A stretch of DNA of 64,000 nt from NCBI GenBank assembly GCA_020186115.1, contig WSYJ01000143.1:116327-180326 (forward strand). The letters are read 5' to 3'. The translations under genes were made by a program, and so were the position numbers. The notes below the pieces were generated by a model. That model worked only from the letters and a program-made list of their open reading frames with translations. It did no database searches and was not told where the DNA came from. This document shows, piece after piece, positions 1 through 8,520 of the stretch (positions are counted from its first letter, which is position 1; each line of letters starts with the position of its first letter). The DNA comes from Histomonas meleagridis (taxonomy: Eukaryota; Parabasalia; Tritrichomonadida; Dientamoebidae).

Positions 1-2547
1 TTCATTCGTAGCATTCTTTTTATTTTTGTCCACTTGAGTTTTTTCATATTCATATAAAATCGATGACGAACTTTTATCATTACCATGTTTAACAATCCAA
101 ATGACAATTCCAACAATTATTAAAACTATAGCAATTGAACCACAAATGATTCCAATTAATAAATCTGCTGAAATTTTACTATTATTTGAATCATTATTCT
201 CATTTAAATAAAAAACAGTAAAGAAATCTGAATAATAACTATAGAATGAAGTGTATGTAATAACTTTATAATCATAAAATACAAACAACGAAACAAAATG
301 TATGTATGTGGTAACGCTAAAAGAAATTGTATCTGAAATAGTTAAATAAGAATTCGAAATTATTGTTTGTGTGACTGTCATAACATAAATTAATGTTTGG
401 GAATAACTTTGACTTACAGTGACACCATCAGAAATATTATGTGATGATATTTGAGCAGGAGTAAATGTGTCTGAAGAAGTGAATGTACTTGTCGCAGGAA
501 ATGTATGTTTTGGATCAAATGTATTCGACGGATTAAATGTAGATGTTAAAGAAAATGTAGGTGTTGCAGTAAATGTAGGTGATGGAGAAAATGTAGGTGA
601 TGGAGAAAAGGTATTCGACCCTGTAAATTTTAATGTTGATAGAGGGGCACATCCTTCTACTGATGAAGCAAAAATACCTAACTGACCGAATGTATTATCT
701 TGATATCCGTTTGTCACCAGAACATTTGGTGATGCTGAAAAAACATGTTCTCCGCCAAATGTTGGTGAAGTTTCACCATAAAAATAAATACAATTAAGGC
801 TATTGCATTGATAAAATGCATAATCACCAATAAAATTTACATTTTCTCCAATAGAAATTGATTCCAATGCAGAACACTCACTAAATGCTGCATCTCCAAT
901 TGATTCTACTTGACTTGGAATTATTATATATTGTAATTGATCACAGTTATAAAACGCTTCATTTCCAATTGATTCTACTTTAGCAATATCAACATCTGTT
1001 AATTTAGAATTTTCAAATGCTTTTGGACCAATTGATGTAATAAATTCAGGAACGGAATAGGTTTTATCTGTTTTTGCAATTGGATAAGAAGTTATGGAAT
1101 TACTTATGAAATCACAAAGAACGCCATCATATGAAAAATATTTATTTTCATTACCCATTATTACATTAATATATGAAAGATTGTTACAAACAGCAAAAGG
1201 ATTATCACCAATATATTCTACTGAACTTGGAATTTCTATAGAATTTATACCATGACAATAATAAAATGCTTCTGTTCCAATTGATTTAAGTGTTGAAGGA
1301 AATGTTATTTCAGATATATGATAATTTCCTTGAAATGCTTTATCTTCAATTGATAAAATTGTTTCAGGAAATACAAATGATCCATTTTCAATTCCTGCTG
1401 GATAACATATAATTTTCGTTATTTCATGATCATAAAGAACACCATTTAATGAAAAAAAATTAGTATTAACTTCGGAAACATTAATATATTGAAGACTTCT
1501 ACATGAACAAAATGGATTAACTCCAATAGTAGTTACAGATGCTGTAATTGTAATATTATACAATGAATCGCAATAATAAAATGCTAAATAATCAATTGTG
1601 GTCACACCTTCGCCAAATGTTACTGATTCCAATTTTTCACATGAATCAAATGCACGAATTCCAATGATTTTAACTGAGTCAGGAATCATAATGGTTACAA
1701 ATGAAGAGCAATGTGCAAATAAATAATCTTCAAGTTTTTCGATTTTATCAAATGGAATTAATGTTAAATTATAGCAATATGCAAATGCGTATATTCCAAT
1801 TGAAGTAACTGAGCTTGAAATACTGATATTCTTTAATGAAGTACAATATTGGAATGCAGAATTTCCAATGGATGTTAATGTATCTGGAAATGAAATATTA
1901 TCTAATTTACTACAATATGAAAATGCATTATTAGAAATTGATTCCAAGCTAGAACCAAATATAACATTAGTTAAGTTTAAGCAGCTGTCAAAAGCATAAA
2001 TTCCAATTGAGGTACATGCTTTTATTTCAACTATAGTTAGTAAAGGCCATTCATCAAAAGCAAAGTTTGGGATGCTGGTTATTTGATCTGAAATTACAAC
2101 ATATTGAGTCAGATTCATGTAGCTGTCACTAAAGTCCTCATCGGATTCGATAGTAAGTTTCCCAGATGTTTCATCAAAAGATTGAAAAGAATGCTCAATC
2201 AAAAAAAGAAACATGACAAAATGATAACTCTTACTTCCAATCAATGTGAGGCCATTTTTAAGACGTTTAGTTAAAAAATATATGATTATGTAAATAGTTA
2301 TAATTAAAAATAAAATAGTATCATTAATGGATTTGATTTCAAACCCAAATGCGCCTGTAATGCTAGTGCGTTTTAGTGAGTCAACATTCCATGGATTAAG
2401 AGTATTTGTAAAACTATTCATAATTGGAGTTTTGTTATTTTCAATAGGGAAATACTGGATATGCACTTTTGTTGTCTGTAAACATTTGTCTCTTAGATAG
2501 TTTTGAAGTGAATTTCTTAGAAAATAAGGCAAAAGCATTGCCAACAT
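1..2547 (-). CDS. BspA-like leucine-rich-repeat surface protein (3' end outside window)
   Basis: An uninterrupted frame of 849 codons runs leftwards from the ATG at 2547 to base 1 with no stop, so the C-terminus is cut off. From about residue 125 it shows tandem TpLRR/BspA-type repeats of about 23 residues with the recurring pattern SIGxxAFxxCxxL. These are followed by a Thr/Ser/Pro-rich stretch (repeated TFSPSPTF-like units), one transmembrane helix near residues 790-815 (GIICGSIAIVLIIVGIVIW) and a Lys/Asn-rich cytoplasmic tail. In trichomonads this architecture is typical of surface proteins implicated in adhesion; that role is family knowledge. The start is uncertain. The ATG at 2547 adds 111 residues with an extra hydrophobic segment. 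The ATG at 2214 begins a short signal-peptide-like sequence (MFLFLIEHSF) and has TCATTT just upstream, so it may be the true start. Confidence 0.85.
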   Translation of the reverse strand, partial: MLAMLLPYFLRNSLQNYLRDKCLQTTKVHIQYFPIENNKTPIMNSFTNTLNPWNVDSLKRTSITGAFGFEIKSINDTILFLIITIYIIIYFLTKRLKNGLTLIGSKSYHFVMFLFLIEHSFQSFDETSGKLTIESDEDFSDSYMNLTQYVVISDQITSIPNFAFDEWPLLTIVEIKACTSIGIYAFDSCLNLTNVIFGSSLESISNNAFSYCSKLDNISFPDTLTSIGNSAFQYCTSLKNISISSSVTSIGIYAFAYCYNLTLIPFDKIEKLEDYLFAHCSSFVTIMIPDSVKIIGIRAFDSCEKLESVTFGEGVTTIDYLAFYYCDSLYNITITASVTTIGVNPFCSCRSLQYINVSEVNTNFFSLNGVLYDHEITKIICYPAGIENGSFVFPETILSIEDKAFQGNYHISEITFPSTLKSIGTEAFYYCHGINSIEIPSSVEYIGDNPFAVCNNLSYINVIMGNENKYFSYDGVLCDFISNSITSYPIAKTDKTYSVPEFITSIGPKAFENSKLTDVDIAKVESIGNEAFYNCDQLQYIIIPSQVESIGDAAFSECSALESISIGENVNFIGDYAFYQCNSLNCIYFYGETSPTFGGEHVFSASPNVLVTNGYQDNTFGQLGIFASSVEGCAPLSTLKFTGSNTFSPSPTFSPSPTFTATPTFSLTSTFNPSNTFDPKHTFPATSTFTSSDTFTPAQISSHNISDGVTVSQSYSQTLIYVMTVTQTIISNSYLTISDTISFSVTTYIHFVSLFVFYDYKVITYTSFYSYYSDFFTVFYLNENNDSNNSKISADLLIGIICGSIAIVLIIVGIVIWIVKHGNDKSSSSILYEYEKTQVDKNKKNATNE

Positions 2548-2562
2548 GAATTTTACCCCCTA

Positions 2563-2940
2563 TTCAAAACAATTGATTTTCATTAGAATTTTTCTATATG
2601 CATTCAAATCGGGCAAAAAAATGTCAACATTTGTATAAAAAAAAGACACAAAAGAGGATTTCTTTGTGCCATTTTCTTTATATTTAAAATTTATAATGAA
2701 CTGATGAAATAAATGATCTTTTTTACTTATATGTAAGAAAAATTGGTGGCTATTTTAAAGATATTCATGTTCATTTCATACCATGTAAACTGTTCAATAT
2801 TTTCTGAAATCGAACGTTAAAAATGCAAAGTCGAAGTTGATTTTCGATTATGTGGATAAGATTTCTTGGCTTTCCAAATGATAGCAACACAGTCTCAGTT
2901 TTATGAGAAATAAAATTTAATTTATTTTAAGTCAATATAT
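2563..2940. other. AT-rich intergenic stretch
   Basis: This lies between the BspA-like gene start and the PAP2-like gene end. I see homopolymer-rich sequence and one AACGTTAA word near 2813, of the type seen upstream of many genes here. No coding signal or RNA gene is recognisable. Confidence 0.5.
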
Positions 2941-3708
2941 TTAATTAACAATATCTTCTTGATTTTCATTACCAAAAATTCTTTTATACGATCCCCTCCA
3001 TATGATATATGAACACACAGACCCAACAAAGAAACCTGCGATTGCATCATCTGGATGATTTTTATAAAAACGAATGGAAAGTGAACCAGTAAACATACCA
3101 AGGAAGCATGGAATGAGAAAAATACAGTGTAGCCAAATCCCATCAGTTTTGGAATATTTTTGGAGGAAAAGTGAAAGGAAAATCATTGATGATGATGCAA
3201 GGGTACATCCGCCTGATGGAAATGAACGGAACTCATCATCAAGTTCACTACTTGTAAGCATTGTACAAGTGTCTTGAGTAGAAAATGTTCCACATCGAGA
3301 AAAGAAATCTGGTCGAGCACGTCCAACAAAAAGAGAAATAGACAAAGAAATAACAGATGATGTCATCACTGCACATATGTGTATCCAAATGGCAGAAAAT
3401 AAATGAAATCCATTTGCGTAAGATTTGATTCTTTTTTGAAGGAAGTAAAGAAATGGTAAAAGAACCCACATTACAGGAATAGAAATCGCAATAGTTAAGT
3501 ATGAAGATAAAAATGGAGTGTTGTTATATGGATAACTTGAAAGTGAATCATTATGTGGAATAAATAATCTGTGACTATGTACAAAATAAAGACCACACCA
3601 AATTAGACAAAGGATTATTGCAGTAATAAGATCTTTAATTGCAAATCTTTCGAAAAAACTTGGTTTCGAGTTTTGAGATTTCAATTTTTTGCGTTCAGGG
3701 CGCCCCAA
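2941..3708 (-). CDS. PAP2-family membrane protein with degenerate catalytic motifs
   Basis: The frame codes about 255 residues with roughly six hydrophobic helices and clear alignment to lipid phosphate phosphatases (PAP2 superfamily). The three signature motifs are recognisable but damaged. Motif 1 reads SLFVGRARP, where KxxxxxxRP is expected, so the Lys is Ser. Motif 2 reads FPSGG instead of PSGH. Motif 3 reads SIRFYKNHPDD, with Asn where the nucleophilic His of SRxxxxxHxxxD normally sits. It is therefore probably not a phosphatase; catalytically dead relatives exist in vertebrates. There is no in-frame ATG between the upstream stop (3751-3753) and about residue 80; the listed start is a TTG. 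The N-terminus may be missing, supplied by another exon, or affected by a sequence error. Only 34 bp separate this start from the divergent gene at 3743. Confidence 0.7.
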   Translation of the reverse strand: MGRPERKKLKSQNSKPSFFERFAIKDLITAIILCLIWCGLYFVHSHRLFIPHNDSLSSYPYNNTPFLSSYLTIAISIPVMWVLLPFLYFLQKRIKSYANGFHLFSAIWIHICAVMTSSVISLSISLFVGRARPDFFSRCGTFSTQDTCTMLTSSELDDEFRSFPSGGCTLASSSMIFLSLFLQKYSKTDGIWLHCIFLIPCFLGMFTGSLSIRFYKNHPDDAIAGFFVGSVCSYIIWRGSYKRIFGNENQEDIVN

Positions 3709-3742
3709 TATTTCTCTATGATTATCAAAAAGTGGTAATTCA

Positions 3743-5389
3743 ATGTTTAGTCATTTTTTTGACAATGTCTGTGATTTTTGGAAACCAAAAATGGTTTCGA
3801 TTCTTTCCCAAAGTAGTTCAAATCCTGATTTTAGCCAGAAGTTACGTGAAACATTTGGGTCTTTATTTTCTTCTGAAATTGAAGATGATGTAATTGAAAC
3901 AGAAGCTCCTGCAACAGAATTCACTCATTCTTGTGCTTGGTTCATAAGAAATGCAAAAAACTTAAATCCTAGAACTTATAAAGGCCATTTTGAAAACAAT
4001 TTATTTTCATTAGAAGATGCAGCTGCTCATATTCATTCAGATTTTCATCATCCTTTTATGACAGAGAAAATGCGATTTTTCCTTGAAAACCTCAGAGTAG
4101 AACTTTTTCCACAAGAAGATACATTAATCAGATGTCTTCATTATCCCATGTCAATTGATGAGTTCAAAATTTTATATACGATCTTTTTAAATTCTGGCTT
4201 CAAAGGACAAATTCCGGACGAATTTGTTTCATTTGCGCTGAGGAAGGCATCAAATTGTGTTGTCTCAAGGACAGGTTTGGATGAAGCCAGAATCCTCAAA
4301 GAAATCATTAGCAATAAATTCAATTTTAAAGAGGATAATTATGCTTTGTTGTCTGTACCTTTAGGTCAAGAGGTTGAGCACAAAACGAAAATGACAAAAA
4401 TCCAAGTTCAAATTAATCAATTTGAAAATTGCAACAACAGAAAAACAGCAATTTTTGATAAAACTGTCGCCATTTCTTCCAAAGAAGATCTGAAAATAAT
4501 TAACACTGAGCAAAAAATCAAAGATGTTCATCAAATAAAAGATATTGTCAAAATATGCTCACTTCCTATTGGCGATTTTGTGTGCGCTTCTAGGGGTGGC
4601 AAGGTTACAAGGGTTTCACAACAGAATGGGAGGTATTCCAATATAACTGAATTACAAACTGATATAAACATCTTAGATTTCAAAATGTCAGCAGGACCCA
4701 AGCAAACGTTTGCAGCTATAAACTATGACCGGTCAAAGATAGCTTATGGAAACAATGATGTAACGCAATACATTTCTCTATCTGATGAAAGCTCGTCATT
4801 TGGCGACTTTCAAATTTTCAACGATAGACTTTTTGTATGCGAAGATGAGTCACTTTTGTTTTACGCAAACGGGCAAAAAGTGTCGGCGCTTGGTATTGGA
4901 GACACACTTGTTTCAATCCAAATTGACAGAAGTTCACTTAATATTGGATGTTGTACTGAAAGTAATTTCTACTTGGTTGATATGAGGTGTTTTAATCAAC
5001 TCGGGTTTCCACCAACTCATTTATCAAATCTCAAATCTTTTCATCCGTCACCAATAGGTGATATTGGTGTGTTAGTTGCCAGGGGTGAGATTGCGGTATT
5101 TGACTTTCGTCAACCAGATTCTATTCTAAGTCGTATTACCTTTGAATCGTCACCCAAAATCAAAGGCGATTGGATTGACGGAACAAGATTATTCTATGCT
5201 TCAACACATGACAGCTTCATGTTTATTTGTCCTTACTTAAGTTCTCCAATTTTGGAAACTTATTCACTAATTCCAGAGAAAGTCAAAAATGTCAAATCAA
5301 ATCTCAATCTTTCGCTTGTTCAACAACAAAACACACTCACACTATTTGGAGGATATGGGAATAAGATATTCTTTCCATCCAAAATCTAA
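3743..5389 (+). CDS. hypothetical protein, possible C-terminal beta-propeller
   Basis: This is a 548-residue protein from ATG 3743. I do not recognise the family. The N-terminal half (to about residue 240) is mostly helical in character, with an acidic stretch near residue 45. The second half (about 260-545) has short hydrophobic beta-like segments recurring at about 40 residues, with phrases such as GDFVCASRGGKVTRV, SKIAYGNNDV and IAVFDFRQPDS that resemble divergent WD40 blades. No signal peptide or transmembrane helix is seen. It is divergently arranged with the PAP2-like gene. A beta-propeller scaffold role is only an inference from residue patterning. Confidence 0.75.
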   Translation: MFSHFFDNVCDFWKPKMVSILSQSSSNPDFSQKLRETFGSLFSSEIEDDVIETEAPATEFTHSCAWFIRNAKNLNPRTYKGHFENNLFSLEDAAAHIHSDFHHPFMTEKMRFFLENLRVELFPQEDTLIRCLHYPMSIDEFKILYTIFLNSGFKGQIPDEFVSFALRKASNCVVSRTGLDEARILKEIISNKFNFKEDNYALLSVPLGQEVEHKTKMTKIQVQINQFENCNNRKTAIFDKTVAISSKEDLKIINTEQKIKDVHQIKDIVKICSLPIGDFVCASRGGKVTRVSQQNGRYSNITELQTDINILDFKMSAGPKQTFAAINYDRSKIAYGNNDVTQYISLSDESSSFGDFQIFNDRLFVCEDESLLFYANGQKVSALGIGDTLVSIQIDRSSLNIGCCTESNFYLVDMRCFNQLGFPPTHLSNLKSFHPSPIGDIGVLVARGEIAVFDFRQPDSILSRITFESSPKIKGDWIDGTRLFYASTHDSFMFICPYLSSPILETYSLIPEKVKNVKSNLNLSLVQQQNTLTLFGGYGNKIFFPSKI

Positions 5390-5563
5390 ATATTTGTAAT
5401 AAATTATATCTCATTTTCATATTTCTTCAAAATACACACAGTTAAGGTTGCTATTGGACTCAAGAAATCATTGAACATGATCTTTTACCCTTTAGCAAAC
5501 CTTGTTTTCAATTTCAAAAAATGGATTAAGAAAATATCGGTTTATACTAAAAGTATGGATAGT
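5390..5563. other. convergent intergenic stretch
   Basis: This is the 3' junction between the propeller-like gene and eL22. The AATAAA/TAAATA words just after the stop at 5389 fit the TAAA-type polyadenylation signal known from T. vaginalis. I see nothing else. Confidence 0.4.
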
Positions 5564-5884
5564 TCACTCATTGGATGTTGGACCATATGTGCGAAGTTCA
5601 TATGTATCTTTCGCTGTTGAGATAACCCTATAACGTTCATGGAATCCTTGCTTCTGAAGGAATTTACGTGAATAATAACGAACAGCACGCTTCGAGTACT
5701 TAACATTGCATGTGATAACAATTTTGTTTTCTTTAGCATCTGCTTCGATTGTAATCTTGTTCTTAAGATTGTTTACAAGCTTGTTGACCTTCATCTTCTT
5801 TTGAAGATATTCGACGAAGTCTTGGAGTGAGAAAACTTTGTCGGAAATTGGTGAGGCGCAATCGATCTTGTAAACAGCAGACAT
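5564..5884 (-). CDS. RPL22: 60S ribosomal protein eL22
   Basis: A 106-residue protein that matches eL22 along its length: an N-terminal IDCASPISDKVFSLQDFVEYL region, the central ITIEADAKENKIVITCNV strand pair, the basic SKRAVRYYSRKFL helix and a YELR ending. eL22 is an RNA-binding protein of the large cytosolic subunit. The length is slightly short because the acidic C-terminal tail of animal homologues is absent. The ATG at 5884 is preceded by a 33-bp shared gap with the divergent gene at 5918. Confidence 0.95.
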   Translation of the reverse strand: MSAVYKIDCASPISDKVFSLQDFVEYLQKKMKVNKLVNNLKNKITIEADAKENKIVITCNVKYSKRAVRYYSRKFLQKQGFHERYRVISTAKDTYELRTYGPTSNE

Positions 5885-5917
5885 GAAAGTGAGTTCAAAA
5901 GTGACACATGGCCGGCC
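5885..5917. promoter_or_regulatory. 33-bp bidirectional promoter gap
   Basis: The whole space between the divergent ATGs of eL22 and the 79-residue protein is 33 bp. It contains AAAAGTGACAC (5897-5907, reverse GTGTCACTTTT), which includes TCACT, matching the T. vaginalis initiator consensus TCA+1Y(T/A). A GGCCGGCC palindrome ends at 5917, just before the plus-strand ATG. Function is inferred from position. Confidence 0.55.
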
Positions 5918-6157
5918 ATGTCAATTGAAAAAACCGTCGATTACGATAAACGGTTTCCCAACAAGAAAGAAATGAGCAACGGCTTCATGAGATTTCCACC
6001 TCCTTTACTTGACGAGCCACCTCCAAAAATTTCACTTACTGATATAGGAAAAACAGTAGGTACTATTGATAATCCTACTGGATTTAATCTTCAACCTAAT
6101 TTTCAACAACAACAACAATTCGGTCAAATGAATCAAGTACCTCAAAATCACTTTTAA
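5918..6157 (+). CDS. small hypothetical proline/glutamine-rich protein
   Basis: A 79-residue protein from ATG 5918. I do not recognise it. It has a central proline cluster (PPPLLDEPPPK, about residues 27-37) and a Gln/Asn-rich C-terminus, with no membrane segment. It probably is intrinsically disordered. It shares a 33-bp gap with the highly expressed eL22 gene, which supports it being a real transcribed gene. Confidence 0.55.
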   Translation: MSIEKTVDYDKRFPNKKEMSNGFMRFPPPLLDEPPPKISLTDIGKTVGTIDNPTGFNLQPNFQQQQQFGQMNQVPQNHF

Positions 6158-6617
6158 AGCTACTATGGTTAACTTCACTTTATTTAATTCAAAGCATAAT
6201 ATCATGGCAAAATTAATCATTCCATATTTCTCTTAAAAATATCCTTTCTTTTGTGGTAACATAAAAAATATTATGAGTAAATATCACTTCTTCTTTGAAA
6301 TCATTTTAAATCTTAAAAATTTATGTTGAGTATTAAATTTAAACTTTGTTTTATATATGCTTCAAGTTTTCTATTTTTGTTGTAACCAATAGTATCTGAT
6401 CAATATTTAAATAATTATTTGTATCTCAAAAAAAACTTCTTTATCAAAAAAATCTTTCATCTAAAATATCATGTTTTATGACTTGTTGCTTTAAAACTCT
6501 TTTACTTTTTTGGACTAATAATTCAAACACTAAAATAATTCCAATTTTATTCATCATTTAGCGACCGATTTTTTGAATGCGTTTTTATCGTTGCTTTAAT
6601 TGGTTTCTTTCTCTCCC
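6158..6617. other. AT-rich intergenic stretch upstream of RPN11
   Basis: I see low-complexity AT-rich DNA. Close to the RPN11 start there are GCGACCGATT and TTATCGTTG (about 6561-6594); ATCGTT is the reverse of the AACGAT-type Myb element known from T. vaginalis promoters. No gene is visible. Confidence 0.4.
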
Positions 6618-7526
6618 ATGTATGGAATGATGTTTGGCGGCAATCGTCAAGGGAATACACACTTTGACACAGCAGAAACAATTCATATCAGTGGTATGGC
6701 TCTTCTCAAAATGCTAAAACATGGAAAATCTGGCATTCCTCTTGAAGTTGTTGGATTAATGCTTGGAAAGTTTATTGATGACTATACCATTCAAGTTGTT
6801 GATGTTTTTCCTACTCCACAAACCGGTACTGGTACTTCTGTTGAATCAATTGATGATGCCTTTCAAGAACAAATGAAGAAAAACCTCAAACTTACGGGTC
6901 GCAAAGAAGAAGTTGTTGGTTGGTATCATTCACATCCAGGTTTTGGAGTCTGGCTTTCCAATGTTGACATCAATCAACAAATGTTATGGGAGAAGTTAAA
7001 TCCACGTTGTATAGCCGTTGTTGTTGATCCAGTCCAAAGTGTTCGTGGGAAAGTTGTTATTGGTGCCTTTCGATGCATTGGCGATAATCCACTTCAAATG
7101 CAACAAATGGACGAAGCACGTGAAACCACATCCTTTATAGGCAGCCTCGAGAAGCCATCCATCAAAGCCCTTGTTCGTGGTCTTGGCCGTTTATATTATC
7201 AGATGCCTGTTGCATATCGCATGAGCGAATATGAGCAACAAGTTTTGATGTCATTGAACCACCCGACATGGAGCAATGGGTTCCAAATCTCCAACTTTGT
7301 CAAGCGCGATCAAGATAACATAAAAACACTAAAAAATATGACAAAGGCCGCAGACAACTACAGGCGAAGCATCATCGACGAAGAGTCGATGAGCCAAAAG
7401 GAACTAATGTCCAGACACGTCGGCAAAATAGACCCGAAGGAATACATAAAGGAGAACTCGAAGGAGCTCGCCGAAAAGGGAGTGACACAAATGACAAGGA
7501 TTTTCTTGGATGAAAGCTCTTTTTGA
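6618..7526 (+). CDS. RPN11: 26S proteasome lid deubiquitinase RPN11 (PSMD14)
   Basis: A 302-residue protein with an MPN+/JAMM domain. The zinc/catalytic motif HSHPGFGVWLSNVD is intact, with His104, His106, Ser114 and Asp117, and the flanking VEVVGLMLG-type and VVVDPVQSVRGKVVIGAFR segments match RPN11 closely. The enzyme removes ubiquitin chains from substrates engaged by the 19S lid. The first ATG of the conserved frame is 6618 (MYGMMFGGN); the stretch before it has no ATG. The last third (after about residue 225) has clearly more GC-rich codons than the first part. Length is close to the usual ~310. Confidence 0.96.
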   Translation: MYGMMFGGNRQGNTHFDTAETIHISGMALLKMLKHGKSGIPLEVVGLMLGKFIDDYTIQVVDVFPTPQTGTGTSVESIDDAFQEQMKKNLKLTGRKEEVVGWYHSHPGFGVWLSNVDINQQMLWEKLNPRCIAVVVDPVQSVRGKVVIGAFRCIGDNPLQMQQMDEARETTSFIGSLEKPSIKALVRGLGRLYYQMPVAYRMSEYEQQVLMSLNHPTWSNGFQISNFVKRDQDNIKTLKNMTKAADNYRRSIIDEESMSQKELMSRHVGKIDPKEYIKENSKELAEKGVTQMTRIFLDESSF

Positions 7527-8161
7527 TTAAAAGTATAAAGATGAATTTGATCTGTAATTCGATAATATATGTTTTTGGTGATAAAATTCGTTTTGAGTGA
7601 TAACTTATGTTAAAAATAAGTTTTATCGATGTGTTGAACTGTATTTTCAAGATCAATACAATTGCCTTTATCTTTTTTTTAAAGATCAAATGCAACACTA
7701 ATATTTTATTAATTATCTTTTGAAGGATGATTTAGTTGGGAATAAACTATGAAGACATTGGGGGAATATCAAATAGCATAATTATCTTATTCTTAGAGAT
7801 TTGAAATTTTTTTTTCATTTAATTGATTAGGCTAATTTAGGCTTTTTAACAAGTACTAAATGGTTTGTATTAACATCTTCAATGTTATGTAAATGACATA
7901 ATAATAGATCAAGTGCTAATGCATTCATGTTTTTTAGGAATTCATTCGATGAACAAATTTATTGGACTTTCCTTGCTTAAAATAATTTTTTGCTTTAACC
8001 TCCTTAGAAGCCTTTATTTTCAATATATTTCCAATAATGTACTTTCATAATTAAATGATTTAAAAAAACTTATCAAATAAACTTGTAAATTAATTCGATT
8101 TTTTATTTATAATCAAAAAGATGTAATATTTTCACAGTGTATCGCTATTTGTTTGGTTTCA
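7527..8161. other. intergenic stretch with a short coding-like relic
   Basis: Mostly AT-rich. On the minus strand at about 7827-7945 a short open stretch reads NMNALALDLLLCHLHNIED and then a Lys-rich end with a stop. It looks like the C-terminus of a lost gene, but there is no intact upstream frame. Nothing else is recognised. Confidence 0.3.
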
Positions 8162-8416
8162 TCAAGCCAATTGTGATTCTAATGTAGCAATTTCATGGTT
8201 AAGAGATGCTATGCGTTCTTTGAGTTCCTGGTTGCGGCGAATAAGAGAAGAAATGTCAACACCTTCTACTGCACCAATGGATTGGCGAATATAATTGAGT
8301 GGATCAGCCGGTTGTTCAGGTTCCTCATACAAAGAAACAAGAGCATGAGTGATTGCCTCCATGACATTACCATCTTCAAGATATTTCCTGAAGTTCTCTC
8401 TCTTTGTATCAGTCAT
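8162..8416 (-). CDS. MYCBP: MYCBP/AMY-1 homologue (flagellar adaptor, FAP174-like)
   Basis: An 84-residue protein matching c-Myc-binding protein across its full length: KRENFRKYLEDGNVMEAITHALVSLYEEPEQPADPLNYIR aligns with the conserved dimerisation/docking region, followed by a short C-terminal coiled coil from about residue 58. In flagellates the orthologue (Chlamydomonas FAP174) is an A-kinase-anchoring docking protein of the central apparatus. A flagellar role here is inference, but trichomonads are flagellated. CGTCACTTTTTAACGTTC lies 20-40 nt upstream of the ATG. Confidence 0.88.
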   Translation of the reverse strand: MTDTKRENFRKYLEDGNVMEAITHALVSLYEEPEQPADPLNYIRQSIGAVEGVDISSLIRRNQELKERIASLNHEIATLESQLA

Positions 8417-8520
8417 TTGTTTATGGAGAAGAACGTTAAAAAGTGACGAAATACGTTAAATTCTTAAACAGATTAATCAAAAGTGTTTTAGAAGAAGAAA
8501 TTGAAATTGTACATAAACAT

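Noticed and set aside
467-685. Plus-strand open frame coding NVGDGEKVFD-like repeats.
   Set aside because: It is the antisense of the Thr/Pro-rich region of the BspA-like gene and starts with GTG.
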